DNA of 64,000 bases. Source: Volutella citrinella (lineage: Eukaryota > Ascomycota > Sordariomycetes > Hypocreales > Nectriaceae). Location: NCBI GenBank assembly GCA_034401135.1, contig JAWZSP010000007.1:3162001-3226000 (forward strand). Reading direction: 5' to 3'. The stretch's first letter is position 1; every line of letters begins with the position of its first letter. Below the pieces are notes generated by a model that searched no databases, was not told where the DNA came from, and worked only from the letters and a program-made list of their open reading frames with translations. Positions 34,800 to 44,721 of this stretch are shown here, piece by piece. A program made the position numbers and the translations under genes.

Positions 34800-35498
34800 A
34801 TGGATTTGAACGAACCTGCGTACCCAGCATGCATCCCGTCCAGGTTTTCCCCTGATGGCCAGGTCCAGACATACCCTGGCAACACCACACTCTGTCACCT
34901 CCCAGCCTCTTCGCCGCCTACATCAGGAATGCAGGGCATGTATGATGCCATTAAGTCTCACCCCTACCTGGCAGAGTCAGTCCACATGCTGCCTCCTGCG
35001 TCGTGGCACATGACTGTGCTCGACGGGGTTCGGGAGCAGGACCGCGACGCTGATAAGTGGCCCGCCGGGAAGAATAGCCAATCGCTGGCAGAATGCACAC
35101 AAGAGTTCGCCGCGGGCCTTTCTAAAATCGGTCCTCTGCTCGCCTCAGAAGGGCTGGCACCGCCATACAGGATGCGCGTCACGGGCATCGACACTGGCGT
35201 CGCTGCCATCGGGCTCACCGTCCAAGCAGCGACCGATGATGAGGAGAAGCGTATGAGGAGGCTCAGAGACCGGATCGCAGACGGCATGGGATTCCGGGCG
35301 CCGAATCACGAGACCTACAAGTTCCACATGACTCTGGCGTACATGCTGCGGTTCATTGACGAGAAGCAGAGGGCCGAGCTGGACAGGATTGTTGCGGAGC
35401 ATCTGCCGGCCATGAAGCAGGACTTTGAGCTGGGCTTGGTTGAGTTTTGCACGTTTGAGAGCATGTATGAGTTCCCGAGCGTGTTTTATCTAGAATAG
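34800..35498 (+). CDS. DUF1868 protein, 2H phosphoesterase-like
   Basis: Single-exon 232-aa protein of the DUF1868 family. Two HxT motifs, WHMTV (His70, Thr72) and FHMTLAY (His176, Thr178), are about 105 residues apart. This is the hallmark of the 2H (LigT-like) phosphoesterases, which act on 2',3'-cyclic or 2',5' nucleotide linkages. The N-terminal part has the family pattern SRFSPDGQVQTYPGNTTLCH, and the region GMYDAIKSHPYLA leads to the first motif. The C-terminus (LVEFCTFESMYEFPSVF) matches the family's final strand. There is no signal peptide, so it is probably cytosolic. Biological substrate is unknown. Nothing nearby points to a pathway. Confidence 0.83.
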   Translation: MDLNEPAYPACIPSRFSPDGQVQTYPGNTTLCHLPASSPPTSGMQGMYDAIKSHPYLAESVHMLPPASWHMTVLDGVREQDRDADKWPAGKNSQSLAECTQEFAAGLSKIGPLLASEGLAPPYRMRVTGIDTGVAAIGLTVQAATDDEEKRMRRLRDRIADGMGFRAPNHETYKFHMTLAYMLRFIDEKQRAELDRIVAEHLPAMKQDFELGLVEFCTFESMYEFPSVFYLE

Positions 35499-35944
35499 AT
35501 GGTAGACCTAGAACATGAGAGCGTTTTTGCACATTGAATATAACTGGCAGAGATTGGATAGATGACGGTAGCCCACCTCTGCCATGATGTGAAGACATGG
35601 ATGGCTCATAGTGTCTCAAAGGCATATTTCACACAATGTTTCGAATGAAGTACATTATCACAGTCCCTCTCAGGCCAGCAATTCTAATGCCAACCCAGTC
35701 TCTCAAATTAGTGCGTTTCCCACGCGCTGCCTTGTGTGGAGGCTGATGCTTGCCTTCGAATACTGTCCCGAACCGCTAGCTACAGCGTCATGAATGGCAC
35801 GAGTCAGTACGGACTGATGGCATTGGTTTCTGAGTCATGAACATTCGAAACCTCGAGCTCGGTGACTTCTCCAGCTTCTCGGCCCTGGGGTAGTCGGGAA
35901 CTAAAACCCACAATGGTCCAACCCAGAGGAAGCTTGATCCTTGT

Positions 35945-35957
35945 TGTCGGACCGACA
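35945..35957. promoter_or_regulatory. 13-bp palindrome TGTCGGACCGACA, site 1
   Basis: Perfect palindrome around a central A. It contains CGG-N1-CCG, a possible Zn2Cys6 dimer site. 370 bp upstream of the phosphatase-family start. Confidence 0.6.
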
Positions 35958-35986
35958 GAACCCACCACACGAGCTAGTGAAGCTGA

Positions 35987-35999
35987 TGTCGGTCCGACA
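35987..35999. promoter_or_regulatory. 13-bp palindrome TGTCGGTCCGACA, site 2
   Basis: Same palindrome as site 1 with central T, i.e. the other strand of it, separated from it by 29 bp. Confidence 0.6.
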
Positions 36000-36314
36000 A
36001 TTGCAGAGGACTTTGCAAATAGCCCATTGGCTGCTAGGACATGGTTTCTGCTTGCATAGTCCAACCAGAGTGGTGGTTCTCATCATGAAAACGTCCTCTC
36101 CATGAGCCAAATCAGCCAACTTTGATCCACTGCTGGGTCCAAGGTAAATCCCAGTCCATGATTTGAATTCAGCCGGAAATCCCTGGTTTGGTGGTTGATA
36201 CAACCGTCATTGCGGCTAAATCGATTCTTCAGATGTTCAGTCCCTGTTGTTATTGATTGAGGCAGCATGCCCGTCTAGTCCTTGGATGTCACCACACTGA
36301 AACTCTACCGCAAG

Positions 36315-37262
36315 ATGGAGGCCTACAATCTGCAGGATATCTGTGCTTACACAATCAATGTCGTAAAGCAGGCTGGCAGCATCGTTCGAAGTGCCAAGCT
36401 GGACCAGTTCACAGCCACGTCCAAGAAGAACAGTCAGTGTCACCCTTGACGCCTCCAATTCAGACTGACCGAGATACTATAGCGGCGGATATTGTGACAG
36501 AGGTCGATCAAGCTGTCGAGAAGTTCCTATTTGAAAATCTCACTACAAAATATCCGGACTTTGCGTTCATCGGAGAAGAATCATACAAGGCTGGACTTGT
36601 CATCACGGATAGCCCTACATTCATCGTCGACCCCATCGACGGAACATCCAACTTTGTTCACGGGTTCCCCGAGTCGTGTATTTCTGTCGGCCTCGCCGTA
36701 AACAAGCAGCCGGCCGTTGGCGTCGTGTACAACCCCTTTCGCAATGAGCTTTGGAGCGCGGTGAAAGGACACGGCGCCTTCGCCACGGGACCCGACGGAG
36801 AGAAGCAAAGACTACCAACTACCACTCAAAATGGCACCTCTACAAGGCTTGAAGCCGGCCCTCATTGGACTAGAATGGGGCAGCGACAGGGAGGGCCCCG
36901 AGTTCGAACTGAACCTCAAGGTCTTCACAACATTGGCCAGGACGACGGCCACAGGGGGGCGGTTTGCCAACTCTCTACGGTTCACCGGCTCAGCCGCACT
37001 CGCAATCTGCAGGGTTGCGGCGGGACAACAAGAAGCCTTCTGGGAGTGTGGCTGCTGGGCTTGGGACGTTGCGGCTGCGTGGTGCGTCTTGGTGGAAGCC
37101 GGTGGCATCATGGTGGACGGCAACCCCGGTGGATGGAGCCCGCCTTTGGACAATCGTCGATATCTTGCAGTGAGGCTAGCTTCGGAGGGACAACAGGAGT
37201 TTGTGGAGGAGTTTTGGTCGGTCATGGGGGATGAGAGATCTAGCTATGGACTGAAGAATTAG
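36315..37262 (+). pseudogene. Inositol-monophosphatase-family gene, frameshifted
   Basis: Related to IMPase and QutG-type fungal phosphatases (Mg-dependent removal of phosphate from inositol or similar polyol phosphates). Exon 1 is 36315-36432; a 50-nt intron leads to 36483. Family motifs are present: GEES (metal ligand), DPIDGTSNFVHGFP (metal and phosphate site) and, downstream, WDVAAAWCVLVEAGG (family signature 2). The first two lie in one frame and the last in another. The frame changes exactly where the heptamer ACTACCA is tandemly duplicated (36811-36817 and 36818-36824). One copy fewer would place RLPLK-like family sequence in one continuous frame. As it stands, translation after the duplication runs in the wrong frame, loses signature 2, and continues to about 37234. 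No GT...AG intron can explain the switch. Sequencing error is possible but a 7-bp exact duplication is a common natural lesion. Confidence 0.8.
36811..36824 (+). repeat. 7-bp tandem duplication causing the frameshift
   Basis: ACTACCA occurs twice in direct succession inside the coding sequence. The frame is consistent with the family before it and, in the +1-shifted frame, after it. Confidence 0.85.
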
Positions 37263-37375
37263 AGCTTCTACCTATAAGAAGATGTGTGGCAGATGTAACA
37301 ACTGTGTCTAGATTCGTCTATTATTTTAAGGAATTTCATGGCTATAAGGATAAAGAAAAGTCGCAAGAAACGCTT

Positions 37376-39222
37376 CTAAAGATGCGCAGGATATCCTTCT
37401 GAAGCCCTTGAGTGCCTTGAAATGTCACATGCATCCATGGACCACAGGTGAACAGACTCAAACGTGTCATCCAAACCACACCCCGACCCTCCATCTTCTA
37501 TAAAAGGAGTGATGGAGAAGCCACTTTGATGCACCATGTACACCATAGTAGACAACGCGAAGCGGCCGTTTGCAAAGATCTCGAGCACATCTCCATCGCG
37601 AAAGATGCGTAGATGGAGCTTCTCCACTGACTGCTCCCCGCCATTTTCGAAAACGAACAGCGTAAACGGCCCGGAGACGTCGTCTTTTTGAACATCGTTC
37701 TCATTGTTGGACTCTGCACGCTGGACGGTAATAGACTCGTTCTGAGGAGAGAAACAGATGCTGGCTCGGCTCTTGCGCTCTCCGTGCTGCTCAAGATGGA
37801 AGCCGACTCGGCACAGCTCAGCACCGACGTTGATAACGGCCTCAAGCTCCCAATGACTTGGGCTTCTGGCCACCATCGTGACACCTCCATGTTTGAAATC
37901 TTTGCCGTTCCACGTTTTGGCCGGGCCGCGGCGATATCTTTTGAGATCGGGCAGAGGCTGAATGCCCAGCGTCTCAACCGTCTTGCGGCCACTCGCATCC
38001 GTATCGCTCACAAGCAAAGAGCTGACCTGCTCTATGGGCGTCTTGAAGGTCCCAACCACGTTCTTAACCACGTTCAAGAAGATTTCCCGTGGGATCGACA
38101 AGTAGCCAACCCAGCCCTTTGCTTCTCGACGAGCCACTGGCAGGTCATCCTCCTTGAGCCAGCCCCAGACGACGCGGGTTTTGGTTTCTGGATGCTCATA
38201 CGAGTTGGCAGCGTATAAACATCCATAGTCAAGAGCACCGCCAAAGCTGTAACTCATCTTGACGCCGCTTTGGGTCTCTTGGAGCTCACCCGCCATCCAG
38301 AGTGGCCAGACACCATAGGCGTCAACATCCCCGTCCTTGTAGCCTTGCTTGAGGCCGCCTTCTGAACCTAGCAATAGAACCTCTCGGGACCTAGATCCAT
38401 TCTGCAGCGTCATGAAGTTCACACACTCCCAGTTCTGGCCAAAGTTGAAACCCCATGGACCGGGAGGACAAAATCCACTAGCGATATCCACAAGTGGCCC
38501 AAGGTACTTCCAGTTCGTGAGGTCGCTGGGAGAAATAGCATAGAGAAAAGCCGTTGATCCTTTCCCAACAATGCCACCAGATATAAGACCATAGAGACTC
38601 TCTGTGCCACGGAGCCGATCCATGGCAGGCCATCTGGCTACAAAAGGGTCTCGAAAGCCGGTGACTGTGACGCCTTCGGGCTCTCCATCCATTATCGGGT
38701 TTGCGTCGTATTTTGTCCAGTTCTTACCGCCGTCTACTGACACAGCGAGAGAGACACCCTCGCTGTTCTTTGGATGCGGCAGGGTCCAGTGGAGGGGATG
38801 GGCACACACAGATGTGTAGATTACGGTGAGTTGGTCTTGTTCACCATGAGGGCCGGTGGGGTAGAGACATCCTGTGAATATCCCGTCCTTGTCGTAGCTG
38901 TCTCCAGTCGAGATTGCGGGCGTGGAACCAACGTGTGTCCAGTCGATGCCGTCCTTGCTGGTGAAATGACCCCAAGCGATGTCGCCCCATTCGCAAGACC
39001 GAGGGTTCCCTTGTGAAGTCAGTGGCCTGATCTCCTGATTGCGTATAGCCATGAATTTTTCTTACACTGGTAGAATGTGTGGTATGTCCCTGTCCTAGTA
39101 TCAAAGCCGACACCACAGGGGTCGTTCATCCAGCCTTTGGGCGGCTTGAGATGAAAAGTCGGGAATGGGTGAGATAGCGGCTGGCTCGGGGAATCTGAGG
39201 AACCCATCTCGAAGGCGGCCAT
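37376..39222 (-). CDS. GH32 invertase/fructosidase-like enzyme, no signal peptide
   Basis: Glycoside hydrolase family 32 enzyme of 596 aa, hydrolysing sucrose or related beta-fructosides. Exons on the minus strand are 39222-39066 and 39009-37376; the 56-nt intron (GTAAGA...ACAAG) restores the conserved YQWNP. Catalytic motifs are intact: WMNDP (nucleophile Asp34), WGDIAWGHFTS, GFRDP (about 171-174, transition-state stabiliser Asp173) and WECVNF (acid/base Glu247). A C-terminal beta-sandwich carries LHLRIFRDGDVLEIFANGRF-type sequence near 530-550. The N-terminus (MAAFEMGSSDSPSQPLSHPF) has no hydrophobic signal, so the enzyme looks cytosolic, as for Trichoderma virens intracellular invertase. 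It is divergent from a sugar transporter and close to a Zn2Cys6 regulator. Later starts at 39207 are possible. Confidence 0.9.
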
Positions 39223-40292
39223 TGCAAGTGTCGCCGGTTTGGACAAGATGTGTAGCAAGGAGAGCCTGTGTCGTGGGTACACGTGCTTCGTCCGGCAGAT
39301 AGACACGGTGTCGAATATGGGACGGGGAGAATGAGATGACAGGGCGAGAGCAGGCCGATGCTGGCGGAGAGGACTAAGTCGAGGCTTTTAGCCGGCTGAT
39401 AATCTTGTCAGACGCTAGCAACCCAAACTCTCCGTCACGCTCGACTTCTCGAGCCGCCCTTGCAGCTGCTGCGCTGCATGCATGAAGGTTACCAAGGATC
39501 TGTGGCGGTGGACACACCCATCGTTTGCTGGACGGGAACCCACCTGTCAGCCGCTCGCATGCCAATCCCGGCGCTACAGTGAGGGGCGGTGGGTGGGTCG
39601 CCTGGACACTGAGGCCATCTCTGTCTCACACGAGGGCTGTGATTGGGGCTGCAAGCCTCGTCTGTGTATCATTTTGAATATAGCCGGAAACCTGGAGAAG
39701 TACTAGTCTATTATTATCATAAGGTTTTGTCTTTTAGCCGGTTATCCCATGGAATCCCACACAAGAGAGGCGGGGGGGGGGAGATTATGCTCCTTTGCAT
39801 TATCACCACGTGGGGAATAGTGGCATTTGTCGGTCCGACATGTTGGGAGACGGGGACTAAGAGCAAGAACCCTTAGCGTGATCGTGTGAGCGAAAAGTGG
39901 CACTCTGGGGAGACTGACTCGAGCGAATTCAGTGGAGAATCTGGGCTTGTCCACCAGCTAGAGGGCTCGTCGCGGGCACATGGTCGTGGGGACGTGCCGT
40001 CTTCCTCTATTTTTTTCCGCTGTGGCCGTCGTCCGCCATCGTCACCGTCTTCAATTTCATGATGCCCCATGATGGACTAGCACTTTAGCCAGCCCAGTAA
40101 GGATCAAGGATATCCGGGGTAAGATGTATATTCACTCGTTTGGAATTATTTAAACTTGAGCGTCCGTCTCTCTCCTTCGGCATCAGGAACGACAGCAGTT
40201 CAACAACGACAGCAACCCAGCAACAACATCTCACACTCTTCTCCTGTGCCCTCAACCTTCTTCAACCCCATCCCTCTTGACAGATCGTCCAG
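39223..40292. promoter_or_regulatory. Divergent promoter of invertase and sugar transporter
   Basis: 1070 bp between two starts. CreA-type sites (SYGGRG) are visible at 39770-39775 (GCGGGG), 39810-39815 (GTGGGG), 39905-39910 (CTGGGG) and 39986-39991 (GTGGGG), consistent with glucose repression. The 13-bp palindrome at 39828-39840 lies among them. No coding sequence is evident. Confidence 0.55.
39828..39840. promoter_or_regulatory. 13-bp palindrome TGTCGGTCCGACA, site 3
   Basis: Identical to site 2 near 35.99 kb. It lies 606 bp from the invertase start and 453 bp from the transporter start, suggesting that one factor acts on all these genes. Confidence 0.6.
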
Positions 40293-42136
40293 ATGGGTTC
40301 CTCAGTCCGCTCAGCCTCGCCTCCCCCCAAGTCGGCCGCCGTCGTCACCGAGATCGAGAAACTCGCCGCCGCCCAGGATGCCAACGCCCAGGAGCACGAG
40401 CTGACCCTCCGCCAAGCCCTCAGCCTCTACCCCAAGGCCGTCTTCTGGAGCGTCGTCATGTCCACCGCCGTCATCATGGAGGGCTACGACACCAAGCTGG
40501 TCAGCACCCTGTACGCCCAGCCGGCCTTTCAGCAAAAGTACGGCGTCCTCACGCCAAAGGGCACCTACCAGATCCCGGCGGCCTGGCAGACGGGCCTGGG
40601 TAACGGAGCGGCTGGCGGCCAGATCATTGGCCTCATCCTCGGTGGGTATCTGAGTGAGCGGTTTGGATTCCGCAAGACGCTCATGGGTGGCTTGCTTGCC
40701 ATCACGGCCTTGATCTTCATGACCTTTTTTGCGCCGAACCTCCAGGTTTTGGTTGCTGGTCAGGCGCTCTTTGGTAAGAGACAGTAGCTATTAGGCATAA
40801 TCTACACACAAAGCTAACACGAAGTTACAGGTATTCCCTTGGGCATGCTTCAGGCAACTCCTGTTATTTACGCCCTTGAAATCTCGCCCATGTGTCTGCG
40901 CGCATACCTCATCAACTACGTCAACTCTTGCTGGGTAAGCCTTTGGAACTGACAGGCGAATAACAGCAGAAGCTGATGTATCGCAGGCTATCGGCGCACT
41001 CATCGCAACTGGTACTCTTCGGGGAACTCTGAAAATGGAGAGCGAGTGGGCGTATCGAATCCCTTTCAGTATTCAGTATATTCAATACCTCTATATTCCT
41101 TCTCCCGTTACAGCATGCTAACCAAAACGCTAGATGGATCTGGCCCGTTATCCTCGTCCTGCTTATCTACCTTGCCCCCAAGTCTCCCTAGTAGCTCGTT
41201 CAACAAGGTCGCAAGAACAAAGCAAAGGCTATCGTAAAGCGCCTCACGTCTCCCCAGAACGTTACCTTTAACGCCGACCAGAACGTGGCGCTCATGGCCG
41301 TCACCACCGAGCACGAGCGCGCCATCAACTCCCAGACTTCCTTCTTGGCCTGCTTGAAGGGAGACAACCTCCGCAGGACGCTCATCGGCGTCGGCATCTA
41401 CGTTATCCAGACGCTCAATGGAAACCCCCTGCGCGGATACTCGACCTACTTTCTGCAGCAGGCTGGTCTTCCCACAGATCAGGCGTTTAACATGAGCATT
41501 GTTGGATTTGCAGTCGCTCTCTTGGGAGGCATCTTCTCGGTAGGGATCGGCTGAACATGCAACGAGTGATTTAAACGAGTGCTTGAGGCTAATCAATCTT
41601 CACAGTGGTTTCTGCTCCCTCTCTTCGGACGACGCACCATCTACGTCTGGGGTCTGGGCTTGATGTGCATCATCATGGTCATCATTGGCGGAATCGGTTT
41701 CCCGCAATCACAGGCCCCCCAGCCATCCTACGCATGGGCTATCGGATCCGTCCTCATCGTGTCCTCATTCCTCTACAACTGCTCTATCGGCCCCCTCACC
41801 AACACCCTCTGTTCCGAGATCCCGTCCGCTCTCCTGCGCAACAAGTCCATCGTGTACGCCCGTGGCATCTACATTGTCTCGACCATCGTCGCCGGCGTCC
41901 TCACGCCCTACCAGCTCAATCCAACCGCATGGAACTGGGGTGCGAGGACCGGCCTGTTTTGGGCTGGCGGCTGTCTCATCTCGGTCATATTCGCCTACTT
42001 TTTCGTCCCAGAGACCAAGGACCGAACTACTGCGGAGCTTGATATCTTGTTTGAGCGAAAGGTGTCTGCTCGTAAGTTCTCTAAGACGCAAGTTGATATT
42101 GCGGACCTCTTCAACGAGTCGGAAGCCAAGCACTGA
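40293..42136 (+). pseudogene. MFS sugar (alpha-glucoside/sucrose-type) transporter with two in-frame TAG codons
   Basis: Hexose/disaccharide H+ symporter of the MFS sugar-porter family, closest in pattern to maltose/sucrose permeases. Exons: 40293-40773, 40831-40934, 40987-41075, 41134-41539 and 41606-42136 (537 codons). Family marks are visible: EGYDTKLVSTLYAQPAFQQK, GYLSERFGFRKT (sugar-porter loop), ALEISPMCLRAYLINYVNSCW, YRIPFSIQWIWPV, FGRRTIYVWGL and PETKDRT. At codons 244-245 (41189-41194) TAG TAG stands where the family has Trp-Trp in the motif P-x-SPWWL. The frame before and after it is fully conserved. All introns are otherwise normal. As written, the product would stop after about 243 residues, near the sixth helix. 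An automatic caller might hide this with a false 39-nt intron. Confidence 0.85.
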
Positions 42137-42366
42137 GGCTCCCTCCATCTGATCCCCGAAGCTGGGAGGAACAAGAACCATAAGTCAGTCAGTATTTTCC
42201 TTGCATTAAGAATCAACTGAGACTTCTGCTTTGATCTTATTGATATCTTCCTCAATATTCCATTAGCCTGCGAACGAAGTTCATCGTGCCCGTCCCCCTC
42301 TCTACTGGTCCTCATCATGACACGCCTTAGAACATATATCCAAATTGCCTATGTACAAAGCGGAAC
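42137..42366. terminator. Short convergent 3' region
   Basis: 230 bp separate the transporter stop from the stop of the opposing regulator. Both transcripts must end here or overlap. No separate gene. Confidence 0.4.
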
Positions 42367-43923
42367 TCACTCAGGAGCCCACAGTTGCAGCAGGTTTGTA
42401 AGCTTTTCGTTCAGGTACTCTCGTTGCTCCGGTCGAATCTGATCAAACCCCAAAATGAACCTCACTATTCGTTCAAAATCATCTAACTGCGCTTGTCCGT
42501 TGTTCTCCATCTCACAGTGTCCAATATACACCACCATGACATCTGCGATGGTACTGGTAATCTCGAAAAGTTTCTGGAGGATGCCAGTCCCGTGCGCCGC
42601 GATGCTGCCCATGCTCCCAAGCTGGTCGACTAAACGGCGGAGCTGTGCAGAGATACGGTATGCCGGGTAGTGGAACGACAGCCCTCCATGTGCGTTTTCC
42701 GGGGGCTTTGAATGGAGGAGACCCTTGGAGAGGGCAAGTTGCCAAAGCAGTGTCCTAAGCCAGAGCCTGGTTACGAAGATATCGGAATGCTGCAATTCTG
42801 TCAGGGTCCCCTGCCCCTTTTGCATCAGGCGAAAAGCCGCATCCTGGGCGTCTCGTTCGTCTTCATCCAGTTGCGCTTGCTTCAACTCGATCCATCCGGC
42901 CGTCACATCCGATGCTGTGTCTGTTTGTTGAGAGCGCCAGTGGCAAAGAAAAGGCTCGTCGAGGACATTGAACAGATGGATCAGCCGGGTGAAGCCCACA
43001 TCTATAAATTCAGGGAGGCCCGGGTCCGGGTACGGAAAGAGCGACTTCAGAGGGGGCAAGATGCTCGGATACCCGGCTGCAATGGTCAAGAACCGCTCGT
43101 GGATGAAGGCCTCCCAGTATAGCCGCTGGCATCTCGCAATTCCATACTGTTCCAGTAACGTCTGACCGGGCTGGTACTGGTCGATTTTGAGAACTTGGAG
43201 CAGCGAGATGGCCTCTCGTAGAAGCATGAAGCTTCTATCGAGATGCTTTAGCTTCATCATCGAGATTTCAAGAAAGATACACGTGATGACCCGCTTCACT
43301 GTCACCGGGAGCTTCTCAAGAACTGGCGGGCCTCCGCCGTACTCGCTAAGCTCTATGGCTCGGTGCTTGCTCACGGCGAGGTGCACTAACTCATTCATCT
43401 GCTGGGTGGTCTCGCTATCCGGGTTGAAGGACCTCCTCGCCAAGAATATGGTGACCGCGCCATATGCGTACACCAAAGCGGCGTCTTCGGTGCTCTTGTG
43501 CATGTCATGGATGCTTGCAAGGATTTCTGGTGGAGAGGCGACCGGGTTGAAAGGGTAAACCACCTGCTCATACTCTGCTATCAGGCCCTCGAAGAACTGA
43601 GGCGTGTACTTTGACCACAAGGGCATAGCACTCTGAGCTGGTAGCTGCGCTTCATGCACGCTGCCTGGTGAGCTGTCTCCCAAACTCAGAGAATCATCGT
43701 CCGCTTGGTTCGGGCTGGTGCTCTTCGCCGCGGCGGCTTTCAGGGCGTTTTCTCGGGCCTGGGCGACTAGTCTCCCACGCAAGGGCGCCTTGCGCTTCGC
43801 TGGGGCAGCCGCGAAGAAGCATCCAAGGCTAAGATGGGCGCATTGTGAGCAAGGCTCATCCCTGTCGCATCGCACCTTGCGGAGGCGGCAGTTTTCGCAG
43901 GCGTGGCCAGGACGGGCACTCAT
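42367..43923 (-). CDS. Zn2Cys6 transcription factor, probable sugar-locus regulator
   Basis: Single-exon 518-aa binuclear zinc cluster regulator. The N-terminal cluster is C9-X2-C12-X6-C19-X5-C25-X2-C28-X6-C35 (CENCRLRKVRCDRDEPCSQC and so on), followed by a basic linker (AKRKAPLRGR). The rest (about 100-518) is an all-helical fungal-specific regulatory domain with the usual RSFMLLREAISLLQVL and QRLYWEAFIHERFL segments. This layout resembles regulators of maltose and sucrose genes. It faces the transporter pseudogene tail to tail and is 3 kb from the invertase, so it is a candidate regulator of both. The 13-bp palindrome with CGG-N1-CCG is a candidate site for it. The frame is intact. Target genes are inferred from position only. 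Confidence 0.88.
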   Translation of the reverse strand: MSARPGHACENCRLRKVRCDRDEPCSQCAHLSLGCFFAAAPAKRKAPLRGRLVAQARENALKAAAAKSTSPNQADDDSLSLGDSSPGSVHEAQLPAQSAMPLWSKYTPQFFEGLIAEYEQVVYPFNPVASPPEILASIHDMHKSTEDAALVYAYGAVTIFLARRSFNPDSETTQQMNELVHLAVSKHRAIELSEYGGGPPVLEKLPVTVKRVITCIFLEISMMKLKHLDRSFMLLREAISLLQVLKIDQYQPGQTLLEQYGIARCQRLYWEAFIHERFLTIAAGYPSILPPLKSLFPYPDPGLPEFIDVGFTRLIHLFNVLDEPFLCHWRSQQTDTASDVTAGWIELKQAQLDEDERDAQDAAFRLMQKGQGTLTELQHSDIFVTRLWLRTLLWQLALSKGLLHSKPPENAHGGLSFHYPAYRISAQLRRLVDQLGSMGSIAAHGTGILQKLFEITSTIADVMVVYIGHCEMENNGQAQLDDFERIVRFILGFDQIRPEQREYLNEKLTNLLQLWAPE

Positions 43924-44721
43924 ATGGGTGGAGGAGGCGGCCAGTCGGCACTCAATCGAGTATTGTATGGTACTGAGGCGGACCTTTGGGCCTTGAAGGA
44001 TGACGGGATGTTCCGGGTATCAGCAGTTGCAGAGGGAGGCGGCTCATGTTAGCTGGGAACGGACGAGAGGATGGACGTCGATACGTCACGTGGAGGCTGG
44101 AGCTATGAACCTAAATTGACATTGACTCGATCAGCGGTTACGCGGGCCGGTGGTGGTTGCATTGGAGCGGCTGCCTCAGGCATCTTGCGGGGATCGGGCT
44201 GCAGGAGCCGTCTTGGCCGACAGATGGTTACAGATCCAGCCGCAACTTCCGCAATCTGGGCAGTGAGCAAGGGAAATTAATAAAACTTAACATATAGATA
44301 ATTATCAATCCAAGCTTTCTATTGGTCCGGATCGTTCTACTCACTTTCCAGTGGGTGTAGAACTGAGAGATGTCATGTCATGTCGCAGTAATTACGCTCT
44401 GACACAGACCAGGCACAGACCAATGCTGTGGTTGTATCCAATCCAGCAGAAAATGAAAGGAAGTGGCATCGATCCTGGGCATATATATACCCCGGTCCGT
44501 AATATGGCTGTCCATCACTCTTGGGCCGCAAGCACAGTTGAAGCGCTCCATGTTGGCCCTAGGCATGAAGCCAATCCCAATTGAGAAACTCCAAGAGATG
44601 CTGTGGAGGCAAACCATTTGCGGGGTGCTTCATGGCCCGATCGATGCCGAAATATGGCTATAATTGGCGACGGCGCCGCATCAGAAGAATTATGAGAAGC
44701 TAGATTCTGTGTCGCATCAAA
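43924..44721. other. Divergent intergenic region
   Basis: 0.8 kb between the starts of the Zn2Cys6 regulator (-) and Hri1 (+). A run ATATATATAC at 44481-44490 is a possible TATA element for Hri1. No gene is evident. Confidence 0.5.

Larger units (their letters stand above)
35499..36314. other. Intergenic region with paired palindromes
   Basis: About 0.8 kb between DUF1868 and the phosphatase-family pseudogene. Apart from two 13-bp palindromes (35945-35957 and 35987-35999), listed separately, I see nothing coding. Confidence 0.5.

Noticed and set aside
36433..36482. A second intron as the cause of the phosphatase frame change
   Set aside because: The real intron here is phase-consistent. Around 36770-36830 no GT...AG pair both keeps the conserved GHGAF segment and repairs the frame, whereas the heptamer duplication explains it fully.
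41150..41194. 39-nt intron ending in TAG that would remove the two stop codons of the transporter
   Set aside because: It is shorter than any other intron in the window, has a weak GTCCTG donor, and would delete conserved membrane-helix residues.
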